A stretch of DNA of 64,000 nucleotides from assembly GCF_022201045.2 (NCBI RefSeq), contig NC_068558.1:11437501-11501500 (forward strand), given 5' to 3'. The notes beneath the pieces were generated by a model. That model was given only the letters and a program-made list of their open reading frames with translations, ran no database searches and was not told where the DNA came from. Shown piece after piece: positions 12,201 to 21,146 of the stretch. Position 1 is the stretch's first letter; the number at the start of each line of letters is the position of its first letter. Source of the DNA: Citrus sinensis (taxonomy: Eukaryota; Streptophyta; Magnoliopsida; Sapindales; Rutaceae). The translations under genes were made by a program, and so were the position numbers.

Positions 12201-12488
12201 TACACTGCTTTGCATAGTGAGATTTTAGATTTTATGATTATCATAAAATCAAATTTGATTTTGCTAATTCCTTTAAATTCTATCATCAGTGCCCTGCACG
12301 GTTCTCGGCTTCGTGCAGCTGACCTGAGAGGTGGGGTTGCGCTGGTATTAGCTGGATTGGTAGCAGAAGGAACTACTGAGATCAGTGGCATTGGTCATAT
12401 TGGCCGTGGTTATGAGAATTTAGACACCAAGCTTCAGTTTCTAGGAGCTGATATCAAAAGATCGATACCCATGGCCTCTCAGCTATGA
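9255..12488 (+). CDS. MURA: MurA-like UDP-GlcNAc 1-carboxyvinyltransferase, intact copy 1
   Basis: Six exons: 9255-9786, 10815-10963, 11087-11371, 11456-11627, 12121-12199, 12290-12488; 1416 nt, 471 aa. The exon-2 acceptor was chosen to keep a GT..AG intron in frame (VEI-N-GRV). MurA transfers enolpyruvate from PEP to UDP-GlcNAc, the first committed step of peptidoglycan synthesis. Matches to bacterial MurA: SGSKN (K57, N58), [14 protein letters not shown] with catalytic Cys154 and Arg159 (E. coli C115, R120), [16 protein letters not shown] (Asp350, E. coli D305) and ADLRGG (Arg419, E. coli R397). All are present, so the enzyme looks competent. Residues 1-37 are rich in S/T/Q/P and lack acidic residues until late, like a chloroplast transit peptide. 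The start context aaaATGGCG is strong. Intron 5 is 90 nt, in frame and without stops, so its retention would add 30 residues. The MADS neighbour is tail to tail at 14144-14662. Confidence 0.93.
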
Positions 12489-12823
12489 CAATTATGATAT
12501 CTTCTTAAACGAGGAATAGGTTCCCATAACATGGCATTGTCAATTGGGGGACTTCATTTATTTGCATTACCACTAATGCATTATAGCTTTTATTCATTTA
12601 GTCATTCTCTCACCCTCTCTTCTTTACTGTTTTTATCACATTTTCTGTAAAAGAAATTATTTGAAGAACTATTTATTTATTTTTCATTCATTTTTATGGA
12701 TATTGGTAAGTGAAATTTACATGAGTGATAAAATCTTACAAATTTTATGCCTATCTAATTTTTAAATAAAAGTGCACAATATATATATGACTAAACTTAG
12801 ACCTTGTCTCTCTCTCTCTCTTT

Positions 12824-13741
12824 ATGGGTGCAGCTATTATACCCATGGGTTTGGTACTCCATTCTTTTGTCTTTTTCAAATCCACCGTTGGATTTAAAGT
12901 GAGAGTTGTATAATAGTTAGATGTGATTATTGGGCCATTAACATTAAAAGCCGTTGTTGTTCATGTAAAATAAGAAAAATCAAAAATTTTATAATTATGA
13001 CATATAAGTCCACAATATTTTAATTTTTTTTACTCTATTCAACTAGTTTTTCAATTAAATGACTTATTCTTACATTTATTAGTATCTATTTAAATTAATA
13101 AATGTACTTATTAATTAATAAATTAACTAATTTATTACATAGTTAAATTATGTAAATTATTTACTAACCATAATTGATGATAAATATAAATATGATTTTT
13201 TTTTAATTTAACACGGCAACCAATTTCTTTTCACCCATGTGAGCAGGGTTCAAACCCCATATCTTTTTTTTTTCTCAAACAAGAGATTTTATATGTCAAG
13301 TAGATGGAGTACACAAAATACGAAAATAAATTTAATTTGATATTCTATGTAAGTAATGTTTTATTATTTTTTTATAACATAATATTTAATTAACATACTA
13401 AATTATTTAATTATGTAGTAAAAATATTTTAATTTACTAATAATAATAAAGTGTTAGTTTATGAATTTTTAAAATCATTTTTGTTTGTTTGAGCAATAAG
13501 TTTTGTATTTTTGATTGAGTTTTTATCCTAAAATAAAAGGAGTAAATTTAATTACACACTTAAATAAATTTAATTAAGTTTTTGTCCTGAAAATCGTGAT
13601 TTCCAGAAACATTAATGCAACTGAAAATTTGTAAGTGGGGGACTAATATGTGAAAATTTAAAAAATTTTAGTTTTATTATTTTTATAAAAAAATAGACAA
13701 AAAACAGGTACCAAACCCCTGTTGTAAAATAATTTTGCCCA
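12824..13741. mobile_element. TIR element between MurA and MADS, copy 1
   Basis: The left end TGGGTGCAGCTATTATACCC...GGTTTGGTAC pairs with a right end whose reverse complement is TGGGCAAAATTATTTTAC...GGTTTGGTACC. TA flanks both ends. No transposase frame is seen. Inside, 13240-13262 carries a box-B-like GGTTCAAACCCC, possibly a SINE fragment. Copy 2 of the duplication keeps only the right end (25225-25270), so it lost the left part by deletion. Confidence 0.6.
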
Positions 13742-14143
13742 TATATAAAACTAATAAATTAAAATAATATGTTTGTACTTTAAGTTCAAAACTTAAATTT
13801 CTTTTACCTCAAAAATAATTCTAATAATAAATAGCTTGTTATTTGTTTCTTTCACTTGCGAGTTTTGGGCCTTTTGGCCACGGAGATGCCCAAAGGCCGA
13901 TGATAAGCAAAAGACATTACTGCTGCCAGATTTGTGAGCCAATACTTGTGAAAGGGTTTGGTATTTTGCAATTTGTAAGCAAAATAAAAAATAAAAAAAT
14001 ATATATATTTTGTAAACCCTAAAAATCTCCTAATGTAAACTATATATACCCAACGGAAAAAAAAAAAAAAATCGAATCTTGATCAACTATCAGTTGATCG
14101 AAGCAAAACCCTAATTTAATTATTGTCCAGCATCAAAATTGAA

Positions 14144-14662
14144 TCAACAATTGAGCAAAGAAGTGACGAATTCGTCTTCTTCAATATGCTTAAGTCTCTC
14201 CAAAACCTTCACTCTCACTTCCTCCAACTCCGCCTTCACCGCCGACAAATCCTCCGCACTCCGGCACCGTTTGATCTTGTCTTCCAGAGCCATCAAGAAT
14301 CCGCGGCACACATTGGCTTCATTGTGATGGTTCTGGAGGACAAGATGAAACGGTGTCGGAGTGCGGCACACATCGGCTTCATTGTGATGGGCACCCACTT
14401 GGCCACTGCTGCTTGCGCCGCCGTTAACGCTCAAGAATTTGTCAATAACGGCGTCAAATGAAGGTGACCCATGAACGTACGGGTTGCCGGCCGGTGAGAA
14501 AACAAGAACGGCGATCTGAGAGCCGGTGATGTTAGCGTATTCTTGGGCTTTTTTGAAAAGGCCTTGTCGTCGTTTTGAGAAAGTAACCATTCTCGCTTTT
14601 TGTTTCTCTATTTTCTTGATTTCGATTTTCAATTTTCCCTTTCCTGTCGGCGCCATTTTCAT
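14144..14662 (-). CDS. Type I (M-alpha) MADS-box protein, AGL62-like, copy 1
   Basis: Single exon, 172 aa. The MADS domain covers about residues 7-66: KIEIKKIEKQKARMVTFSKR, then RQGLFKKAQEYANITGSQIA and VLVFSPAGNP. This is the DNA-binding and dimerisation domain of type I M-alpha factors. AGL62 and relatives act in endosperm and female gametophyte development, and are intronless like this gene. The C-terminal part is short compared with AGL62 (about 300 aa) and ends in a charged helical stretch (ALEDKIKRCRSAEDL, AVKAELEEVRVKVLERL) likely to form a coiled coil. The motif HHNEADVCR occurs twice, 20 residues apart, from a 28-bp direct repeat (14303-14330, 14363-14390). A second ATG sits at codon 3. 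A (GA/CT)n tract lies in the probable 5' UTR, with a TATA box at 14776-14787. The duplicate is at 25663-26181. Confidence 0.9.
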   Translation of the reverse strand: MKMAPTGKGKLKIEIKKIEKQKARMVTFSKRRQGLFKKAQEYANITGSQIAVLVFSPAGNPYVHGSPSFDAVIDKFLSVNGGASSSGQVGAHHNEADVCRTPTPFHLVLQNHHNEANVCRGFLMALEDKIKRCRSAEDLSAVKAELEEVRVKVLERLKHIEEDEFVTSLLNC

Positions 14663-14690
14663 CGAAATTCAAAAGAGATTTGGGGGCGTA

Positions 14691-14692
<2 letters not shown>

Positions 14693-14735
<43 letters not shown>

Positions 14736-14787
14736 GAGAGCTGAGAGTCGGTGATCATTTTAGCGCGTCCCCGTTATGTATATATAG
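14693..14787 (-). promoter_or_regulatory. MADS copy 1 promoter: TATA box and (CT)n leader
   Basis: On the minus strand TATATATACAT (14776-14787) lies about 115 bp upstream of the ATG. Between them is a long (CT)n/(GA)n tract (14693-14740). GA-rich tracts close to plant start sites are common, and some bind BBR/BPC factors, but a regulatory role here is inference. The tract is shorter in copy 2 (26211-26245). Confidence 0.5.
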
Positions 14788-15340
14788 GGAGAGAGAGGGC
14801 GAGAGAGTTGAACGTTAGGATGTATAGGTTGGTAATTACCCTAAACTCCCTATTGTATACTGAAATTTTAAAATATTTAATGTTTTAAAATTTTAACATA
14901 TAAATTCAGATTGTTTCAAATTTATAAATAATTTAAATAATTAATAAATGGGTAGGCTGTCTCAAGTTAAAAACCTTGACATAAAACTAAATATTAATAT
15001 CTAACTCTTTATTTTTTTAATTTAAGAAGTAAGATAATTAATGATTTCACATTAAAACTCAATTGATAAATTAGCTTCAAATGAAACTAGTATGATATTA
15101 CTAAAATAAAATATTGAATAAATAATTATAAAAACTGTGTATTTCATTTTTTTCCTTACATTTTGGTCATCATTTTAAAATATATGCGAACTGGACTTTA
15201 AATAAAAAAAGTAAGTGCAATGTAATTGAATTTCAAAGTTATTAGTTATTCAAAAATAATAAAATTTTAGGGTGTGTTCGGTACCGTTTTTGGTTTGGTG
15301 GTGCGTTTTTGAACTATGAGCATAAAATACAAAAATAAAA

Positions 15341-15785
15341 GGGTTAATTTTGTGCTGCCCCCAAATGTTTCAACATTTTTCGCCACGCACCCATATGTTT
15401 TAAAAATATTCACTCCACACCTAATTCCGTTATTTTGACCGTTTATTCTAACGGTCAAAGGGTAAATTTGGAAATTCATATTCTAAATATTATTTGATGA
15501 TGATAAATTAAATTTATTTGATAATTTAATTGATGGAATTATTATTAATTACCTTTAAATAAAATTTTTTAATGTAAACATTAATTATTAAATTAACATT
15601 TTATCTCATTTTATTTTTCTCTAATTCAAGATAAGGGGTATTTCGGACATTTACTTAAATTTCAAATAGCTCCGTTAAACATAACGGTCAAATTAACGAA
15701 ATTGGGTGTGGAGTGAGTATTTTTGAAACATATGGGTGTATGGCGAAAAATGTTGAAACATTTGGAGACAAAACAAAATTAACCC
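15341..15785. mobile_element. Mutator-like MITE specific to copy 1, 445 bp
   Basis: Ends are GGGTTAATTTTG and CAAAATTAACCC, with long inverted arms (CCAAATGTTTCAACATTTTTCG and its near inverse). It is flanked by a perfect 9-bp repeat AAAATAAAA (15332-15340, 15786-15794). The corresponding place in copy 2 (near 26835) reads through without it, so it inserted after the duplication or was lost precisely. Its termini resemble those of the 5598-6609 element, suggesting one family. Confidence 0.9.
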
Positions 15786-16950
15786 AAAATAAAAAAGTTT
15801 TTATTTTTCACTTTTTCTTCATAAAGATGGAGAACGGGAAATGTTCTCTATCATTTTGTTTTCTGCCATTATGGGTCCCACACTCATAATTTAATAATTA
15901 CAACTAAAATTTGGTAGGTCTCATGTCTTTGTTAGATTAATAATTTATTATAATATAATAGATATGTAGTAAAAAAATGCTATGCATGAATTTAAAGTTA
16001 TGGCTTAGATACTATTTCATATGTATAACTATATTTTTATTAAAAAATAATTTTTACTTAATTAATATAAATAAATGTACAATCAATAAATAAGTTTTAA
16101 AATTATCATGAATCATTAAATATACATTTAATTTCTTTAAAAACTTAGGAAATTTACAAAATAAATAGATGGTATTTTTCTTAAAATTTGAAAAAATTTT
16201 AATTTTAAAAACGTATTAAAATTAGGTACATATATTTTTATAATGTAATTATTTAAATATATATTTTTAAATATGTATCAAATAAATTTTTATTATTTTT
16301 ATTTTTCTAGACAAGCTATCAAATGCATTTTCACAGTTCTCATTTCCAGACATCAGTTTAAAAACAAGTTGCCAAACATGTTTTTATTTTTATCAAAACT
16401 TAATCATTATTGTTCTATAAAATAAAATAAAAAACATTATATAAAAAATAATACCAAACGCACCCTAAACTTCGTCCATAGATCTAAACCAACACGACAT
16501 CAATCACTTATATCTAATAGATTTGATTTGTTATTTTAACTTATTCAATTGCCATGGCCTCACAATTGCTATCCAAATATTTAAATCAAATTGCTGCATT
16601 TTATCTTGGTTGTGAAGTGAAAAATAATTGAGGTAATTGATTAGTTAATGATATTTAATTTGACAGGAGTTGCTCACTAATGATTGATTAATTATCTAAG
16701 TGGAGAAAAAGGGAGCAAAATATCAAAAGATGGAGGAGAGGAAAAGAGAATGAAAAAAAAATTATCATAAATTTATAAATAAATTATAAATAAAAAAGTA
16801 GGGGGGTCAACTGATAAAAAAAAAACTGTGTATCGTGAAACAGTTGCACCTCAGTTTTGTCCATATATATAATAGCGGCAAAAAGTTTATTTTTTTAAAA
16901 AATATATTATTTTTTATTTTGTTAAAAATTTGAAAATTGAATTTATTGAT

Positions 16951-17690
16951 GAGTGAGGCTATTTGTACTCTAAAATTTATTTTGGACACTCATATTTTGA
17001 TAATTTTTTATATTACTATATTCGCCTTAATGTAATTTACTTTTAAGGACAATTAAATAAAATATAATTTAACAAATTTTTATCCAACATCATATTTTAT
17101 CTACAATAACTACATCAACAATGAAAAATGAATCAATGTTCACATCGAAATGTTGTCTATTACTTATGGACTAAACTTTTTTTACTCTTTTTTTTTTAGT
17201 TATTAGAATTGCTAGAAAAACATCAAGTAGCATGTTCCATCTTTTGTAATTGAAACAAAAGGAATAAAAAATAAAGGTGGAGTAAGAACAATAAATTGTA
17301 CCACTCCAACATAAGAAAATCAAAGAAAATCAAAGAAAATCAAAGGATAAGATTTATTTTAAATTTGCTTCTAATCTTCACTCTATCTAATCCGCAACGC
17401 TTTCATAGGTTTGAAAAACAAAATTATATAACCACATTAAAGAGAAGAACAAACAAATATCAAACCATATTATGAAAGGAAAATAAAAGTTTAATAAAAA
17501 TGGAAGAAAGTTGGAGATTTTATTTGTGGTGATAAATATTTTATTGGATGTATATAGGAAACAAGGTAATTTAAGAATTGGGTAGTGAGGACGATATGGA
17601 AATTTGAAATAGTGTTCTAAGTAAAACTAATATTTTAAAATATTTAATTGAGTTTTCTAAGTAAATTTTAAAGTGCAAATAAATGCATCC
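16951..17690. mobile_element. TIR element, about 740 bp, related to the one in PEPC intron 7
   Basis: The left end GAGTGAGGCTATTTGTACTC resembles the reverse complement of the right end 'aaagtgcaaataaatgcatcc'. The second unit of the local direct repeat (18390-18480) lacks this block, which supports an insertion. The same terminal core (GCTATTTG[C/T]ACTCTAA) bounds 48257-49145, so both belong to one family. No transposase. Confidence 0.6.
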
Positions 17691-17699
17691 TTTATTGCT

Positions 17700-18900
17700 A
17701 TAACGAAATTTGTTACCGTTAAAAGAAAAACAAAACACAAAATCAACCATTTAGAATATAAAATTTTAAAAATAATCAAACATATAATTTAATGAATGAT
17801 TTATCCATAATTAAAATTCTCTTCCCCCATAAAAAGGTTGTAACTACTTGCACTCCTTAGAATTGAGATTTTAATGAATGGGGGATTATTTTAATTTAAA
17901 ATTTTTACTTAAGCATTAAGTTATTGATTTTGCACAATCCTATGGTAGATGTTAATTAGAAGTCAACGCAGCTTTAAAGATGACAATTTATCCACCATTG
18001 AATTGTATGAGATCAACATCTCAAAATTTTAAGTTGAAATAGCCTAATCACGTAGAAATATATCTTAAATCTAATATATTGAAATTCGTAAGTAAATCTG
18101 TCTTTGTTCTAACCGGCACCCTATAGAGAGGATAAGTTGATTCAATTGAAAAGAATCTTTTCTTTGATCAGCTCCAAGCATGCCGCACACGAGTAGGCTC
18201 CGTCAGATCCAGTAGATTAAGCGAAATGTGGCATAATTTAGATTATATTTTAGCTAGTATCTAAATTGCTTACTTCATAGTATGGAAATTAGAAATTCAA
18301 GGTTCAGGAGAGAATTGTAAATTTTTTCAAGAATCAAAAACTTCTCTTTGACGCGCGTTTCCGTATATGTTTGTGTGTATGTATGCATATATATAAAGAC
18401 GGCAACAAGTTTTCTAATTATTTTTATTTTATTAAAAATTTAGAAATTGGATTGGTTGATTCAACCGGTTTTGTTAGTGTTAAAAGGAAAAACAAAAAAA
18501 CAAAATCAACCACTTAATATTTAAATTTTAAAAGTAACCAAACATGTAATTTAATGACTGATTTGTTCTTAATTAACTCTTCCCCCATAAAAAACTAGTT
18601 ACTACTTGCATTCCTTATAATTGAGATTTTAATGAATGGGGAATTGGGGGATTGGGGATTATTTAATTTAAAATTGTTATATAAATGTTGAGTCATTGAT
18701 TTTACAATCGTATGGTAGATGCTAATCAAAAGTCAATGTGATTTTAGTGATGACAATTTATCCATCATTGGATTGTATGAGAAGAATGTATCAAAATTTT
18801 AAGTTAAAATATCCTAGTTCACTTTTAATAGATCGTGCAGAAATATGTCTTTAATTTGTTATATTGAAATTTGCAACTAAATGTGTCTTCGTTATATCTC
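17700..18900. repeat. Local direct repeat of about 420 bp (two units)
   Basis: 17700-18115 and 18470-18900 align in the same orientation with many substitutions. Similarity extends upstream of the first unit to 16860-16945 (matching 18385-18455), across the TIR element. The units are more diverged from each other than the two MurA segments, so this repeat is older. Confidence 0.75.
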
Positions 18901-20297
18901 ACATCATTAGATATCCTTCTAACAATTAATTCTTAATGGCATCGTTATTATAGAACTAGAACTTTTGTACTTTGTTTATAGAAATCCTTCTAACGATTAA
19001 CTCTTATGGTGCGTTTACTAAACTGAAATTAATATGGGCTATAATGGAAATAGGGAATAGGAGAATAAATTGTTTACTTGAACTGTAGGGATCTGAATCA
19101 GAATGAGTTGGATTATCATTAATGTATTTACTTTGTCTTAAAATCGGAATTAGAATGAGTTAGATTGTAATAAATTACTAAAAAGTACTTAATGATTTAT
19201 TTTATATTTTATTATATTGATTATTTTTAAAAAATATTATTATTAATATATATTAATTGAAAAAATTTAATTAATTAATTAATTGTTAATAGTATATTAA
19301 TGAATAAATTAACTATAATATTCATTAATTAAATAATTATATTAATAATTATTGTAATAATAATTTAATTAATAATAATAAATTAATTAAATATAACTGA
19401 GGACAAAATGGACATTTCTTTTATTTTGTGTTAAAAAGGTAATGCTCCATTAATATTGATTGTTTCTTAAGTATTAATTTTGCTAGAATTATTATGTTCT
19501 TGAAGTCAGGACAAATCTTGTATCTGGTAGCCTAAACACAATTCCATATATATTCTCATATATATTATAAAAGTCTGAAATTATTCTTATTAATTAAGAA
19601 ATAAAATCATTGAATTTAAAGAAATTATTATTATTACTAATTATATTGTGATAACAAAATAAAAAAATAAAATCAACAAAATAAAATATTTATCTTAGTT
19701 ATCAATTATTATATGATATAATAAAAAATATTTGATGTACATGTTTATAAATGTTTAAATGAATTTTATTAAATATTATTTCTAATTTAATTATTTATAT
19801 TCTTACAGTAGTTTAGCAGTAAGATTTACCAAATGTATATAACTGTTTTTAAAACTCACAATACTTTTAAAAAAATTATTAAATGTTTAATTAATTCTCT
19901 TCACAGTTAATTATTTTTGTAGCATAGATAACAATAACTATTTTTAAAATAACAACATTTTCATACTAACAAGAAAGATCAAATACTAAAGAAATTAAAA
20001 AAGAAAATGAAAAATGGCAGCAACAAGAAGACTCTTTAATTTGAAAATAATCAACATAACACATTTTTAGACGTGCAGACCTCCTTCTGCGTCTAGAAAT
20101 AACTCACAGCCCACATTTTATCCTAAGAAATGTCAATATATCTTAAAAGAATTTGTGTGGCCATAAACCTCCACCCAAATTTACCCTTAGAAACAAACAC
20201 ATAACACATAATTTACAGAGTTGTCTGATCATAGATCTTATTCTGCATTTAAAAATAATTACACAACCCACATTTGAAAGTTTTATCATAAATAAAA

Positions 20298-20987
20298 TGA
20301 AAAATATCTACCGTTTACTCGTTTTTTACATCTTTTTCAAAAATACACAATTTCTTCATTTTTTAGCTAGAATCCACCTAAAGTTACATTTTGTTTCACT
20401 TTTCCACTTCCGTTTGGAATCCGTTAAGAAAACTAACGGAAACTTAAAAAATTGACCATTTTCCCCTCAAATAGAAAATTATAATTTCACCTTAAAAATT
20501 ACCAAAAATAATCCGATTAAATCTAATTATTTTCCCCATCGGTCAATAAAGAAATTAATTCCACAATCATCAAATGCAGGTTGTTTTAAAAAATATGTCT
20601 GTAATTAGAATGCCAAATTATAACAGTAGTATTAAAAATAGCCAAATCTCGTAAATCATCAATTGAATTTAAGATAAATATAGTTTTATTATTCATTGAG
20701 TTATAATCTCTAGTAGTTAAGATTTTTTGTACTTCATTAATGTACCAATAATGATATTCATCATTAAATCTGATTATTTTTTGCTTTTTTAGGGTGAAAT
20801 TGTAATTTTCACTTTGGGGGTAAAATAGTCATTTTTTTAAGTTTCTGTTAATTTTCTTAACAGATTCCAAACGGAAGTGGAAAAGTGAAACAAAATGTAA
20901 CTTTAGGTAGATTCTAGCCAAAAAATGAAGGAATTGTGTATTTTTAAAAAAATATTAAAAAAACGGGTGGACGGTGGGTATTTTTCT
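20298..20987. mobile_element. Mutator-like MITE specific to copy 2, 690 bp
   Basis: Termini TGAAAAATATCTACC and (reverse complement of the right end) AGAAAAATACCCACC begin long inverted arms that include 'agttacattttgtttcactt' and its inverse. A perfect 9-bp direct repeat TAAATAAAA flanks it (20289-20297, 20988-20996). Copy 1 lacks it at the matching place near 9031. It sits about 160 bp upstream of the MurA copy-2 start region, so it may have disrupted that promoter. The open frame 20153-20455 crosses its edge and is not a gene. Confidence 0.88.
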
Positions 20988-21146
20988 TAAATAAAAAAAA
21001 AATTTACTTTTTAATTTAATAAAATAATACTATTAATTCACGTACAAATTTTCACACAACACATAAAATGTGGGTGAAGGCGGTAAAGCGGGAATTTGGT
21101 CAAGTGTTTGTTAAACACCGTTGCTTTTCTCTCTGTTCGACAAGAA

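Larger units (their letters stand above)
8271..16236. repeat. Segmental tandem duplication, copy 1
   Basis: This segment of about 8.0 kb aligns in direct orientation with 19545-27275. The shared sequence begins at 'catatatattctcatatata' (8271 and 19545) and ends after 'cgtattaaaattaggtacat' (near 16236 and 27275). It includes the MurA-like gene, the AGL62-like MADS gene and their flanks. Introns and intergenic DNA match closely with scattered substitutions, so the event is fairly recent. Copy 1 has its own MITE (15341-15785) and keeps the left part of a TIR element lost from copy 2. Confidence 0.92.
16237..19544. other. Spacer between the two duplicated segments
   Basis: No gene is seen in 3.3 kb. 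It has its own direct repeat: about 17700-18115 is repeated at about 18470-18900 (shared runs include 'ttgagattttaatgaatggg' and 'atgacaatttatcca'). A TIR element (16951-17690) interrupts the first unit. 18100-18240 is slightly more GC-rich but shows no protein-like frame. 19009-19540 begins 'ggtgcgtttactaaac' and ends with a loose inverse 'gcctaaacacaattcc', so it may be another TIR element. Confidence 0.6.

Noticed and set aside
14020..14060. Interstitial telomere sequence ('aaaccctaaa')
   Set aside because: Only one or two units; a common short motif in plant promoters and leaders.
14123..14461. Plus-strand 112-codon frame (and its twin at 25642-25980)
   Set aside because: Antisense shadow of the AGL62-like MADS genes; composition mirrors the real minus-strand frame.
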